Shown: in pieces, positions 55,373-64,000 of the stretch
How the letters are laid out: the number at the start of each line of letters is the position of its first letter
Position numbering within the stretch: position 1 is the first letter of the stretch
Assembly (NCBI GenBank): GCA_035461765.1
Contig: DATHUY010000035.1
Span: forward strand, 1 to 64,000
Direction: 5' to 3'
DNA: 64,000 nt
Origin: Longimicrobiales bacterium
GTDB taxonomy: Bacteria > Gemmatimonadota > Gemmatimonadetes > Longimicrobiales > RSA9
Program-made: the position numbers and the translations under genes
Notes under the pieces: model-generated
What the model saw: only the letters and a program-made list of their open reading frames with translations
Told to the model about the DNA's origin: nothing
Database searches by the model: none

Positions 55373-55996
55373 CTACGGGTTGAGCAGCTCCGTGCACAGT
55401 GCGGTGGCCGGGTTGAAATCGGAGGTTATGCCGTCCGGGTTGTTGCCCCAGAGATAGAAATGACGGATCCACCCCTGAAAGGCCTCGGACCAGTGGAACG
55501 GCATGCCGAAGAACTCAGGCGGATCCGGGTCGAGCCATTCGCTGGCGGGGACGTAGTAGTCGAAGGCGACGAGCCGGGCCGCACGGAGCCGCTCTTCCTT
55601 CGGCAGCTGCGCATCATTCTGGTGAGGCGCGTAGACGAGGAATTCCGGCTGGTCGATGTCGATCACTCCGTCATTGACGATGTCCACGTCACCGCGCGTG
55701 ACATGGTAGCCCATGCCGCGTGCAATCGACGGATCGACGCCGTTGACCGTCTCATCGACGCAGCCGAAGTTGAGGTCGTAGCCCGCCGCCGCGGCGGCGT
55801 CGAGGTTATGGAACGGTGCCGACCACTTCCTGAGCTCCGCCATCTTCTTCTGGAATGCGGGCGACGGTCCGGCGAGCGCGGCGTCATGGTCGTGTGCGGT
55901 GGCTTCGATACTGTCGGTGGGCGCTGCGCCGTCACAGGCGGCGATGGCGACGCCGGCCGCTGTGGCGAGTGCGGTGACGGTGAGGATGGAGCGCAT
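55373..55996 (-). CDS. Lipoprotein of unknown function
   Basis: A 207-aa lipoprotein (signal with AIAAC lipobox, then SIEATAHDHDAALAGP). The mature part is mixed: FQKKMAELRKWSAPFHNLDA, NFGCVDETVNGVDPSIARGM, FLVYAPHQNDAQLPKEERLR, and a His/Trp-rich end, FFGMPFHWSEAFQGWIRHFY. The many conserved-looking His, Tyr and Trp residues could bind metal or haem, but no family is recognised. GGAGG lies 6 nt before the ATG. It sits between a sigma factor and a kinase on the other strand and might be their target, by inference. Confidence 0.8.
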   Translation of the reverse strand: MRSILTVTALATAAGVAIAACDGAAPTDSIEATAHDHDAALAGPSPAFQKKMAELRKWSAPFHNLDAAAAAGYDLNFGCVDETVNGVDPSIARGMGYHVTRGDVDIVNDGVIDIDQPEFLVYAPHQNDAQLPKEERLRAARLVAFDYYVPASEWLDPDPPEFFGMPFHWSEAFQGWIRHFYLWGNNPDGITSDFNPATALCTELLNP

Positions 55997-56160
55997 TTCG
56001 GACCTCCGTGACCGGGAAGTGAGGGGACGCCGGCCGGTTCGCGCGGCGTCCGGGGTTGTCTCAGGAAGCGCAGAATCCGGCCGGACGGGCTCATCGGGGC
56101 CCGCGACACCGTGCAGAACGGGCCGACCGCACGACGGAGCCCGCGATGAGGAGAGAGCGC

Positions 56161-59100
56161 ATGGACGGGGACGGGCCGGGCCGGGCTGAGGCGCATTTCC
56201 ACAGGCTGGCCGCACTCGACGGCGCAGCCCGAGCCCGTGCGCTCGCGCAGATCGCGGCAGATGACGCCGCGCTCGCCGAGGAGGTGGCAGCGCTGCTGGC
56301 CGCGCACGATGCCGAGGGCCCGATGGATCGTCTGGGTGCGACGCTCGGGCTCCAGTCGTTCGCGTCCGCGCTTGCCGGCACAGGCATGACCGGCCGCACG
56401 ATCGGGCAGTACGAGATCGGTGAGCTGGCCGGCCGCGGCGGGATGGGAGATGTCTATCGGGCGCGCGACACGCTTCTCGATCGCGACGTCGCACTCAAGT
56501 TTCTGCCCCCATGGCTCGGCCGCGACGACATGGCCGGCCAGCGGTTCCTCGCCGAAGCGCGTACCATCGCGGCGCTCGACCATCCGAACGTCTGCACTCT
56601 CTTCGAGGTCGCGACGACGGATGACGGCGCACTCTTCATGGTCATGCCGTTCTATGATGGTGAGACACTGCGCAGCCGGCTGGCGCGCGGTCCGCTTTCC
56701 ACGACGGAGGCCCTGCAGACCGCGCTGCAGGTCGCGCGCGGTCTTGCAGCCGCGCACGAGCGCGGCATCGTCCACCGTGACATCAAGCCCGCCAATCTCC
56801 TGCTGACGGGCGCCGGCGTCGTGAAGATCCTGGACTTCGGCGTGGCAAAGCTGGTGGACGTGAATCTCACGCGTCCGGGCGAGACGCCGGGCACCATGCG
56901 CTACATGGCGCCGGAGCAGGCGGCCGGCGGCGACGTGGACGCGCGCGCGGACCTGTGGTCGCTCGGAATGGTGCTGCAGGAGATGCTCGCACACTCACGC
57001 GACGACGTTCCGGATCTCGATGAGCTGCTGCGATCGCTGCTGCGACCCGACCCCGCCGAGCGCTGCGCGGATGCAGCCACCGTGGTCGCGACGCTGACAG
57101 CCGTGCTGCATTCGCTCCGTGAGGCACCGGATCGTGCGCCGCGGAGCAGGAGCGCGCACGCGCTGACGCAGCGGGTTAGTCGTCGCGTGCTGACCGCCGG
57201 CTTCCCCCGGCTGGCCGCGGGTCTCGTGGTCCTGCTGCTCGTGGCCGCCGGCGCAGCCGCGTGGATCGCACGTGGTGAGCGGCTGCGCTCGTCGCGCGCC
57301 GCGCCGCTGTCGAGTCCCACCGCCGTGGCTGCCGTACCCGCGGTCGCGGTGCTGCCCTTCGACGTAGCGGGCGACGAAGTCGACTTCTGGCACGAAGGCA
57401 TCGTCGACCTGCTCTCCTTCAACATCGACGGACTCGGTGAGCTTCGGAAGATCGACCCGCACACTGTGCTGGCGATGCGCTCACGCGTGCTCGCCCGGGA
57501 CCGATCGGGTATCGAGGAGTTTCTGCCGCTCGAAGTCGGCCGGCTCGCGTCCGCGAGCTGGGTCATTACCGGAACGGTCGTGCGACACGGCGATGCTGTC
57601 CGCATCAGTGCCGCCGTGTACGATGTCGCTGCGTCCCGCATGCGAGGCACGGCACAGGTTGACGGCGCGGCGGATGATGTGCTTCAGCTCGTCGATGCGC
57701 TCACCATCGAGCTCATCCGGCGCGGCCTGCTGCCGGTGTCGCGCGAAGCACCGCCCGTGAACCTCGGCCGCATCACGACCACGTCCGTGCGGGCCGTGAA
57801 GTCATACGTGGAAGGCGAGCGCTACTACCGGCAGGGTCACTGGCGCGATGCCGCCGCGCATTTCCAGCAGGCTGTCGAACACGACTCGACGTTCGCACGG
57901 GCGCTCTTCCGTCTGGCAGGGTCCTACGTGTGGCTGGATGAGCCCGCCCTGGTGCGCGAATACCTCGACCGCGCGTCGCGTTTTGCCGACCGCCTGCCCG
58001 AACGCGATGCGCTCCTCCTGAGAGGAGTCGCGGCAGGCGATGCGTCACTGCTCAAGACGCTGACGTCGAAGTATCCGGACGACCTCGACGGCTGGTATCA
58101 CCTGGGCGACGAGCTGTTCCATTCCGGCGGCATCCGGCTCGAGCCGGCGCGCGCATTCCGCACCGCCCTCGACAACGCAATGGCACTCTCCCCGCAGTAT
58201 GCGAAGGTCTACATCCATCTGATCGAGGATGCCGTCCTTCGGCTGGACAGTGCGCGCGCGCGCACCATGATCGGTGCGTATACACGGATCAGTGACGGAG
58301 AATGCGAGGGGTATCGCATCGCGTATGACATCGCCTGGGGCGACGCAGCCGCGCGCGCACGGGCAATCGCCTCGCTGGATGCGGTTGACCGCGAGGCACT
58401 GCGGTGCGGCTGGGTGACGCTGGCCGTTGCGCCCGCCGCACTCGAACGCATGGAAGTGCTGGACCGTCAGCGTATCCGGCCGGAGCACCCGCCGCGCCAG
58501 CGAGTGATGGCGCTCTGGCGAACGCTCCAGGCGCGCGCCGTTCGCGGACAGCTGCGAGCGGCGCGGGAGGTCCTCGCCCAGGCGGACTCGGTACCGTACG
58601 TGAACGTGGACGCGGCGCGCTTCGTGATCATGTTTCACGTTTCCGGCCATCCCGATACGGCCGGTGCGCGACATGCCGCCGAGGTGCTGTCGCGCGATCC
58701 GCTGCCCGAGGATCACTTCTGGCTGGGTCTGCTCGCCGTAGAGCGGGGTGACTGGCACGGTGCGGAGCAGGCCATCCGGGGTATCGAGACGCAGGTGCCC
58801 GGCATGCAGGCGGACGAGCGCACGCTCGAGGCAGTGCGCGGACCCACGGCTTTCAGGCTCCAGGGCGAATACGGGCGGGTCCTGCGCGCATACCTGGACC
58901 TGCGCCGCGGCACGGGTACGCTCGCGGACCTGGAGCGGACACTCGCCCGCGTCCAGGCCCAGGGCTACCGCGGAGAGTTTCCCGGCAAGGTGCTACGCTA
59001 CCAGGTTGCGCGCCTGCTCATCGACCAGGACAGACCCGGCGATGCACAGCGCTGGCTGGAAACGTTCTACCATTACGACTGGCTGCACTTCGTGCCCGCG

Positions 59101-59340
59101 CAGTATCACCTCGCGCAGATTCACGAAGCGGGCGGACGCCTCGACGAAGCACGCGAGCACTATCGTCGTGTGGTCGGCTGGTGGTCCGACAGCGATCCGG
59201 AATTCCACGCCTGGCGCGATGCAGCCGCGCAGGCTCTGATCCGATTGGGCAGCGCCCCGGTCGCGGCGCGGACCGGTAGCGGCGCGTCGGTAACGGCGCG
59301 GGTTACCGGCGCTGAGCCGAGAGCACGAGCGCAACAATGA
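56161..59340 (+). CDS. Membrane Ser/Thr protein kinase with TolB-N/FlgO-like and TPR regions
   Basis: A 1059-aa kinase. After an N-terminal helical part comes a Hanks-type kinase at about 82-315: GRGGMG loop, Lys113 (VALKFL), Asp207 in IVHRDIKPAN, Asp225 in LDFGVAK, and MAPEQ. The C-lobe is short (LWSLGMVLQEMLAHS instead of the usual GxxPF region). A single membrane helix at 349-369 puts the rest outside. Residues 393-520 resemble the TolB-N/FlgO-like module of signalling proteins (VAVLPFDVAGDEVDFWHEGI). The remainder is TPR-like helices (YYRQGHWRDAAAHFQQAVEH). GAGGAG precedes the ATG at 56161. It is paralogous to the kinase domain at 44871-49868 (shared VCTLFE and MPFYDGETL). Confidence 0.92.
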   Translation: MDGDGPGRAEAHFHRLAALDGAARARALAQIAADDAALAEEVAALLAAHDAEGPMDRLGATLGLQSFASALAGTGMTGRTIGQYEIGELAGRGGMGDVYRARDTLLDRDVALKFLPPWLGRDDMAGQRFLAEARTIAALDHPNVCTLFEVATTDDGALFMVMPFYDGETLRSRLARGPLSTTEALQTALQVARGLAAAHERGIVHRDIKPANLLLTGAGVVKILDFGVAKLVDVNLTRPGETPGTMRYMAPEQAAGGDVDARADLWSLGMVLQEMLAHSRDDVPDLDELLRSLLRPDPAERCADAATVVATLTAVLHSLREAPDRAPRSRSAHALTQRVSRRVLTAGFPRLAAGLVVLLLVAAGAAAWIARGERLRSSRAAPLSSPTAVAAVPAVAVLPFDVAGDEVDFWHEGIVDLLSFNIDGLGELRKIDPHTVLAMRSRVLARDRSGIEEFLPLEVGRLASASWVITGTVVRHGDAVRISAAVYDVAASRMRGTAQVDGAADDVLQLVDALTIELIRRGLLPVSREAPPVNLGRITTTSVRAVKSYVEGERYYRQGHWRDAAAHFQQAVEHDSTFARALFRLAGSYVWLDEPALVREYLDRASRFADRLPERDALLLRGVAAGDASLLKTLTSKYPDDLDGWYHLGDELFHSGGIRLEPARAFRTALDNAMALSPQYAKVYIHLIEDAVLRLDSARARTMIGAYTRISDGECEGYRIAYDIAWGDAAARARAIASLDAVDREALRCGWVTLAVAPAALERMEVLDRQRIRPEHPPRQRVMALWRTLQARAVRGQLRAAREVLAQADSVPYVNVDAARFVIMFHVSGHPDTAGARHAAEVLSRDPLPEDHFWLGLLAVERGDWHGAEQAIRGIETQVPGMQADERTLEAVRGPTAFRLQGEYGRVLRAYLDLRRGTGTLADLERTLARVQAQGYRGEFPGKVLRYQVARLLIDQDRPGDAQRWLETFYHYDWLHFVPAQYHLAQIHEAGGRLDEAREHYRRVVGWWSDSDPEFHAWRDAAAQALIRLGSAPVAARTGSGASVTARVTGAEPRARAQQ

Positions 59341-59845
59341 CGCACGCCACCGATGCGAGCGCCACCGCCGCAAGTCCGGTCGGCCCCGGCATGCTGCCAA
59401 GCAGGAGGACGAAGCCGAACGTGACACCCGCGACGGCCGCGGCGAGGCCAGCCCGGCGGAGGTCGTCGCGCGGATCGTGATCGACCGACGTCACGACCCG
59501 GTCGACGACGGCGAGCAGCTCGGCGGTGGCCACGACTCCGATGAGCATCGCCACCAGCAGCAGCATGCCCGGAGCGTCCGGACGCAACAGCGCGCCGGGC
59601 GCGTCAGGGCGCAGCAGTACTCCGGCGACGATGACCTGCCCTGCGGCCACCTGGACCATGATCATCGCCGGAGCGAACAATGCACTGACAGCGATCGCGA
59701 TGTATGCGGCCGCCCCGAGCACGTGCAGGGCCGTGCCGCCGATCACGGCGCCGGTCCCTGCGATTGCGGCTGCGACGACGAGAGCCATCGCGGCGATGTG
59801 CATCGCGTCCGTGCCGAAGCGCGACACTGCGCGCGCATCACTCAT
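59303..59845 (-). CDS. Multi-pass membrane protein of the MoxR operon
   Basis: A 180-aa protein with about five hydrophobic helices (MALVVAAAIAGTGAVIGG, VLGAAAYIAIAVSALFAPAM, MLLLVAMLIGVVATAELLAV, LAAAVAGVTFGFVLLLGS, LAAVALASVACVIVALVL). It contains a short internal duplication, LLRPDAPGALLRPDAPG. It is the last gene of the MoxR operon, with a 4-bp overlap with the DUF58 gene, and its 3' end overlaps the convergent kinase gene by 38 bp. The function is unknown. Confidence 0.78.
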   Translation of the reverse strand: MSDARAVSRFGTDAMHIAAMALVVAAAIAGTGAVIGGTALHVLGAAAYIAIAVSALFAPAMIMVQVAAGQVIVAGVLLRPDAPGALLRPDAPGMLLLVAMLIGVVATAELLAVVDRVVTSVDHDPRDDLRRAGLAAAVAGVTFGFVLLLGSMPGPTGLAAVALASVACVIVALVLSAQRR

Positions 59846-61131
59846 CGTGTCAGCGCTCCCGGCCTGACCGGCCTCACCATCCTGCGGCGCAGAGCGGAGA
59901 TCGCGGGACCGACGCCTTCGCCGGCCGTGATCAGTGCGGTCGGCACACCGCCGCGCTCGAGCGCATGTCGCTCCGCGTATCGTCGTGCGAGCCAGATGCG
60001 CCGGGCAGCGTCGTCCACGCGATCGTCGGACTGCGGCAGCAGATCCGACGTGTCGATGACGAGTGCGACTGTCGGGTGACCCGCGCGCCGGTAGTGCAGC
60101 AGATCGCGCGTGAACTGTCGCCAGCCGAGGCCGGTGATGCCGACGACAAGCGCGTCCGACGGCACGATGACGCGGCTGCCGCGACGGCGCTCGAGAACCG
60201 TGTCCTGCGTCGCACCGCCGACGGCCAGCAGCTCATCCAGCAGCAGCCACCGCGCGCGCCGTCCGCCGCGCGGCGGCAGCCACGCGGTCGTTCGACCGCG
60301 CGCGAGCAGGCCCACCCGGTCCTGGGCCTTCAGGTGGACCGATGCCACGGCCCACGCGGCGCGTGCGGCGCGCGCCAGCGCTTCGGTGCTGCGCTGCTCC
60401 TCGCTGAAGAACGCATCGAGCAGTAGCAGAACGGTACCGGTGCGCTCGGAGTGGTTGACCGTGACCCACGGCTTGCCGAAGCGAGCGGATGTGCTCCACG
60501 ACAGGTCGCGCAGCCGATCGCCCGGCTGGTACGGCCGCAGCTCCGCGAAGTCGGTGCCGTGACCGCGGAAGCGCGAGCGATGCACACCGGCGATCGCGCG
60601 CGGCTCGGCCGGCTTCAGCAGACGGTCGAGCCGGAGCGGCGTCGGAAGCACGCGCACGGTCGGTGCGCCCGCAAGCTTCTGCTCACGAATCAGGAGCCCG
60701 CCCGGCCGGCGCACGCGCACCCACAGTGTTCCCACGTCGTGCACTCCCCACGACTGCGCGCGCATGCGGAACGGCAGCGTCACCGGTCCACTGCCGGGCG
60801 GCAAAGACCAGCCAATGAGCGTGCCTGCATCTGCCGGCGCGACGCCGCGCAGTCCTGCGACCATCACATCCACTTCCGCATCACTATCGCGTTCGATGGT
60901 TACGACACCGTCGATCACATCGCCCTCGATCACGCGTGCGGCCGACAGTGTCACGTTGCCGGTAACGACGGCGGGCTCGCGCCCGATGAGGCCGATGGCA
61001 GCGAGCGCGAGGAACGGCGCGCCGAGTGCCGCGACACTGCCCTGCCCTGTCGCGATGGCGACGAGCAGTGCACCGAACCCGGCGATCAGATACGCCGGCA
61101 GCCGCGGATCGGCGCGCTGTCGCGCGATCAT
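59842..61131 (-). CDS. DUF58-domain protein (MoxR-associated)
   Basis: A 429-aa protein. Two N-terminal helices (LIAGFGALLVAIATGQG and FLALAAIGLIG) are followed by a beta domain and the DUF58 core: FAELRPYQPGDRLRDLSWST with KPWVTVNHSERTGTVLLLLD, a von Willebrand A-like fold. LD(A)FFSEEQ replaces a perfect MIDAS. Together with MoxR ATPases these proteins take part in chaperone or metal-insertion functions. The start is fixed by ATGA overlap with MoxR; the stop overlaps the next gene in the same way. Confidence 0.92.
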   Translation of the reverse strand: MIARQRADPRLPAYLIAGFGALLVAIATGQGSVAALGAPFLALAAIGLIGREPAVVTGNVTLSAARVIEGDVIDGVVTIERDSDAEVDVMVAGLRGVAPADAGTLIGWSLPPGSGPVTLPFRMRAQSWGVHDVGTLWVRVRRPGGLLIREQKLAGAPTVRVLPTPLRLDRLLKPAEPRAIAGVHRSRFRGHGTDFAELRPYQPGDRLRDLSWSTSARFGKPWVTVNHSERTGTVLLLLDAFFSEEQRSTEALARAARAAWAVASVHLKAQDRVGLLARGRTTAWLPPRGGRRARWLLLDELLAVGGATQDTVLERRRGSRVIVPSDALVVGITGLGWRQFTRDLLHYRRAGHPTVALVIDTSDLLPQSDDRVDDAARRIWLARRYAERHALERGGVPTALITAGEGVGPAISALRRRMVRPVRPGALTR

Positions 61132-62111
61132 CGCGTCAGCAGTGGAACGGGCACGCGGTCCACGGCGCGTCGGACGAGGTCGCCGGGATTCGTGCCGCGC
61201 GCCCACGCGTCGTCGCTCAGCACCACGCGATGGGCGAGCGCAGGCACCGCCATCGCGCGGATGTCATCAGGACTGACGAAGTCGCGTCCCGCCAGCAGCG
61301 CGGCCGCGCGTGTCAGCTTCACGAGCGCGAGCGTGCCGCGGGGGCTCGAGCCCACCTCGAGCTGGTTTTCCGCGCGTGTCGCGCGCACCAGCGCAACGCA
61401 GTATTCGAGCAGTCGCGGATCGATGTGGATGTCCTCGAGCGACTGCTGCACCGCGACGAACGTGGCGGCGTCGCACGCGGGTGTGAGGCTCACCTCCTCC
61501 GTGCGTCGCTCGATGCGCGCGGTAAGCAGCGACACCTCGTCACTCTCGGACGGATAGCCCATCGTCGTGCGCAGCAGGAACCGGTCGAGCTGCGCCTCCG
61601 GCAGCGGATACGTGCCCTCCGACTCGATCGGGTTCTGCGTGGCGATCACCAGGAACGGCCGCGGCAGTGTGTGCGCGACGCCGTCCGACGTCACCTGCCG
61701 CTCCTGCATCGCTTCGAGCAGCGCTGCCTGCGTCTTGGCTGGCGCGCGGTTCACCTCGTCGGCCAGCAGCAGGTCGGTGAACACCGGGCCCGGCCGGAAC
61801 ACGGGACGCTGCGTCGCCATATCGAGCACGAGCGACCCCGTGATGTCCGCGGGCAGGATGTCCGGTGTGAACTGCACGCGCGAGAACTTCAGACCGGCAG
61901 CGGCCGCGATCGATCGCGCCGTCAACGTCTTCGCGACGCCCGGCACGTCGTCGAGCAGCACGTGACCATCGGCGATCAGTCCCGCGAGGATCAGTCGTAT
62001 GACATCGCGCTTGCCGACCACGGCTCTGCACACTTCGTCGACGATCGCGTCGACCACGCGCGCCGCGTCGTCGAACGGTAGCTCGGATGCAGACATGTCG
62101 CTCGCTGTCAT
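61128..62111 (-). CDS. MoxR-family AAA+ ATPase
   Basis: A 327-aa AAA+ ATPase. Walker A is LLDDVPGVAKTLTARSIA (GVAKT in place of the classical GxGKT, usual for MoxR). Walker B is LLLADEVNRAPAKTQAALLE, followed by the family block EAMQERQVTSDG, sensor 1 VIATQNPIESEGTYPLPEAQ, DRFLLRTTMGYPS, and the lid SPRGTLALVKLTRAAALLAG. It likely works with the DUF58 protein encoded immediately downstream. The start at 62111 overlaps the stop of the preceding gene (ATGA); an ATG at 62096 is a weaker alternative. Confidence 0.95.
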   Translation of the reverse strand: MTASDMSASELPFDDAARVVDAIVDEVCRAVVGKRDVIRLILAGLIADGHVLLDDVPGVAKTLTARSIAAAAGLKFSRVQFTPDILPADITGSLVLDMATQRPVFRPGPVFTDLLLADEVNRAPAKTQAALLEAMQERQVTSDGVAHTLPRPFLVIATQNPIESEGTYPLPEAQLDRFLLRTTMGYPSESDEVSLLTARIERRTEEVSLTPACDAATFVAVQQSLEDIHIDPRLLEYCVALVRATRAENQLEVGSSPRGTLALVKLTRAAALLAGRDFVSPDDIRAMAVPALAHRVVLSDDAWARGTNPGDLVRRAVDRVPVPLLTR

Positions 62112-62671
62112 GAGAGGTGGGGAGACCGGGTGCCGTCGCTCAGCCGCTCGAGGCCGTCCAGAACGGCGTGGACGACAACGGCGGTGGCAGCTGCATCCGG
62201 TCGTACCATGCGAAACTGAAATCCACGCTTCAGCGGCTCGGTGTCGAGCACCGCGGCCGTGAGCGGTGAGAGCAGGTCGCGGGCGGACTCGATCGATGAG
62301 CGATCGGCCGGATCGAAGCCCTCGCGTTCGAGCGCGCTCTCGATCAGCGGCTGAAGCAGGCGCAGAGTTTCGGGCGGTACGGCCCGGCCGCGCGTGATCC
62401 GCTGCCGGGGGCCGACCAGCTTCGAGCGGATCCAGTCGATCTCGTCGCGTTCCTCGCGTTCGCGTCGGTTGCGCACCTGGTCGAACGGCGATTTCCACCA
62501 CGCGGGCGGCGCGCGCACCGCCAGCGCGTAGACGCCGGCGGCCGCCGCGATCGTGACGATCACCAGGCGCAGGATCGTCGCACCGTGCTGCGGCAGGAGG
62601 AGGGCGAGCAGCCCACCGATCATCACGGCGGCCGCGGCGATGTTGGCCGGCCGGAACGTGCGCTCGTTCAT
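62108..62671 (-). CDS. Two-helix membrane protein in the MoxR operon
   Basis: A 187-aa protein with two N-terminal transmembrane helices (IAAAAVMIGGLLALLLP and ILRLVIVTIAAAAGVYALAV). A long cytoplasmic part follows (WWKSPFDQVRNRREREERDE, PPETLRLLQPLIESALEREG, then FRMVRPDAAATAVVVHAVLD). No named family is recognised. Overlaps of 4 bp on both sides tie it to the DUF4129 and MoxR genes. Confidence 0.82.
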   Translation of the reverse strand: MNERTFRPANIAAAAVMIGGLLALLLPQHGATILRLVIVTIAAAAGVYALAVRAPPAWWKSPFDQVRNRREREERDEIDWIRSKLVGPRQRITRGRAVPPETLRLLQPLIESALEREGFDPADRSSIESARDLLSPLTAAVLDTEPLKRGFQFRMVRPDAAATAVVVHAVLDGLERLSDGTRSPHLS

Positions 62672-63690
62672 GCGTTCGTGATCTCCGGGATCGGCTCTGC
62701 CGCGCGCAGGCGGGCCAGCGCGCTTTCCAGCGCTTCGGCCGCTGCGGCCCGGTGAGCATCGGTCACCGGGTGGTCGCTGAACTGCGCGATCACGAACAGC
62801 TCCGCCAGCCGGTGCATCGGCGCGGGGTCCACGGCGAGCGGGCCGAGCGCCCTGCGCAGGTGCTCGTAGGGCGCTTCCTGCGGCTGCCGCGGTGCGCCGG
62901 CCTCCGCGAGCGCGCCCAGCAGACGGCGGTATGCGGCGGTGATCTGACCACGCGGGTCCCGGCCGGCGTACGCGACCTCGTCGAGCGACGCGCGCAGGCC
63001 CGCCTCGGCATCGGCCGCGGCGACCGGGACGTCATCGGGGAGATCCTGCCCGGGCACACCCCACCGGCGCCGGAGGATCCAGAGCGCGATCGCGACCGTG
63101 GCCAGCAGGAGAATCAGCAGGAGAACGGCGGCGGCAGGACCGAGCCCCCTCCAGTCGAAGCCGGCGTCATCTTCGCCCGGCCCGCTGCCCCCCTCACGAA
63201 CGGTCCTCGGACCGTCGGAGCGATCCCCGCCGACGGATCTGCCGAAGCCGCCGCTGAGGCCGGTCGGCTCGCTCGTCGGGCGCGGCGGGCCAGCGCCCTC
63301 CTCCCCGCTGTCCACTGCCGCACTCGCGGCGACGCCCGGGACGGGCTCGCGTTCGAATCGGGCGTTGCCTCCGAGCAGCGCCAGCACCGCCACTGTGCCC
63401 ATGATCGAGGCGGCCGCGACGAATGCCGCGACGGCCGGGTCGTAGTGTCTGTCCGCGCGCGACAGCAGCCGCCTGCGCTGGTAGAGCAGCGCCGCCAGCC
63501 CCGCGGCAGCCGCCAGCCCGCCGATCAGCCGCACGATCCACGTGAGGTTCGGATCGACCGGCGGAAGTATGAGTCCTGCGCCGGCGGCACCGACGGCTAC
63601 GAGCGTGCCCGCGGCAATGACGAGGAAGACGAGCAGCGCCGGATGGACTGCCCTGGCACGTCCGGGGTCATGCGGTCGGGCTGGGGACAT
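62668..63690 (-). CDS. DUF4129-domain membrane protein
   Basis: A 340-aa protein. Three or four N-terminal helices (ALLVFLVIAAGTLVAVGAA, LIGGLAAAAGLAALLYQ, VAAFVAAASIMGTVAVLALL) are followed by a Gly/Ser-rich loop (about 120-175), another helix (AAVLLLILLLATVAIALWIL) and a C-terminal DUF4129 domain with GQITAAYRRLLGALAEAG and PYEHLRRALGP. DUF4129 proteins accompany MoxR-DUF58 systems. It is the first gene of the operon and its stop overlaps the next ATG. Confidence 0.88.
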   Translation of the reverse strand: MSPARPHDPGRARAVHPALLVFLVIAAGTLVAVGAAGAGLILPPVDPNLTWIVRLIGGLAAAAGLAALLYQRRRLLSRADRHYDPAVAAFVAAASIMGTVAVLALLGGNARFEREPVPGVAASAAVDSGEEGAGPPRPTSEPTGLSGGFGRSVGGDRSDGPRTVREGGSGPGEDDAGFDWRGLGPAAAVLLLILLLATVAIALWILRRRWGVPGQDLPDDVPVAAADAEAGLRASLDEVAYAGRDPRGQITAAYRRLLGALAEAGAPRQPQEAPYEHLRRALGPLAVDPAPMHRLAELFVIAQFSDHPVTDAHRAAAAEALESALARLRAAEPIPEITNA

Positions 63691-63718
63691 GGATCATCGG
63701 CTGGAGGATCGAAGGCCG

Positions 63719-64000
63719 TCAAGTATGTGGCTGCGAACGCGGCCGAAGCAATGTTTCCGGCATGCGCCACAGGACGCTGACGCCGGACATGATCGTGATG
63801 AACGCGACCACGCCGATGGCCCAGCTCATTCCGAACACGTCCGCGAGCGCACCGGCCAGGAGTGCGCCGACGGCGTAGCCGCTGTCGCGCCAGAGCCGGT
63901 AGACTCCGATGGCCGAGCCGCGCCAGACGGGATGCGCGACGTCGCCGATCGCGGCGAGCAGCGTGGGATAGACCATGGCGGTGCCGGCGCCGAGCAGCGC
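63719..64000 (-). CDS. MFS transporter, C-terminal part (cut by window edge)
   Basis: The last 93 codons visible of a major facilitator superfamily protein. The reading frame stays open to the window edge (ALLGAGTAMVYPTLLAAIGD). WRGSAIGVYRLWRDSGYAVG matches the conserved loop and helix 11 region, and IGVVAFITIMSGVSVLWRMP is the last helix. The true start lies beyond the window. The substrate cannot be named. Confidence 0.85.
   Translation of the reverse strand, partial: ALLGAGTAMVYPTLLAAIGDVAHPVWRGSAIGVYRLWRDSGYAVGALLAGALADVFGMSWAIGVVAFITIMSGVSVLWRMPETLLRPRSQPHT

Noticed and set aside
1-64000. rRNA, tRNA, prophage, insertion sequence or integrated element
   Set aside because: No conserved RNA gene sequence, transposase, integrase or phage structural gene was recognised on either strand, and gene style is uniform across the window.

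Overview
This 64 kb window looks like chromosomal DNA of a very GC-rich, Gram-negative, environmental bacterium. The most likely source is Gemmatimonadota, with Acidobacteriota the main alternative. This assignment is an inference from gene content: six duplicated orphan permeases of the ADOP family, PadR regulators fused to them by ATGA overlaps, ECF sigma factors of the kind found next to Ser/Thr kinases, TPR-rich membrane kinases, and many lipoproteins and signal peptides that imply an outer membrane. No rRNA, tRNA, transposase, integrase, phage gene or CRISPR array was seen.

Layout. (1) 0-16 kb: four ADOP permeases, two of them coupled to PadR regulators, interrupted by gluconate kinase and 6-phosphogluconate dehydrogenase (tail to tail) and by a 797-aa membrane-anchored SUMF1-fold/hydrolase fusion. 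(2) 16-19.9 kb: a DUF1207 outer-membrane-type protein between two copies of a short direct repeat, a VOC protein, a TipA-type MerR regulator with a textbook 19-bp-spacer promoter, a repeat-filled intergenic region, and a LysM/lipoprotein pair. (3) 20-22.8 kb: the potassium uptake pair trkA-trkH. (4) 22.9-31.6 kb: an envelope and redox region with an Smr protein, a secreted M20 amidohydrolase, an eight-haem c-type cytochrome, a beta-helix lipoprotein, a DUF3365-like haem lipoprotein, a methyltransferase, and three translationally coupled genes that each end in a type-1 copper (cupredoxin) domain. (5) 31.6-34.5 kb: a DUF4383 membrane protein, a class V aminotransferase and a TraB/GumN lipoprotein, then another repeat-filled gap. 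(6) 34.9-41.2 kb: two more PadR-ADOP operons in divergent orientation. (7) 41.2-44.9 kb: GPP34, a lipocalin-like lipoprotein, an extracellular nuclease and a DUF4242 protein. (8) 44.9-59.3 kb: two paralogous ECF sigma factor/Ser-Thr kinase pairs, one with a 1665-aa kinase-cyclase-STAND-TPR protein, with an acyl-CoA dehydrogenase, a deacetylase/GT-C operon and small zinc-ribbon proteins between them. (9) 59.3-63.7 kb: a MoxR-DUF58-DUF4129 operon in which every junction overlaps by 4 bp. (10) The right edge cuts an MFS transporter.

How the genes work together. Two themes recur. The first is local, self-contained control: four of the six ADOP permeases carry an N-terminal prefix domain, and exactly those four are coupled to a PadR gene. 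Three of these four operons have a clear and different palindrome before the first gene. The second is membrane signalling: a shared two-helix N-terminal anchor is joined to quite different output domains, and ECF sigma factors sit beside kinases. The most promising candidate for an undescribed system is the three-cupredoxin operon (28333-30781), close to multihaem cytochrome genes. It would place copper electron-transfer domains on two lipoproteins and on a predicted outer-membrane barrel. The PadR/prefix-permease correlation is the second.
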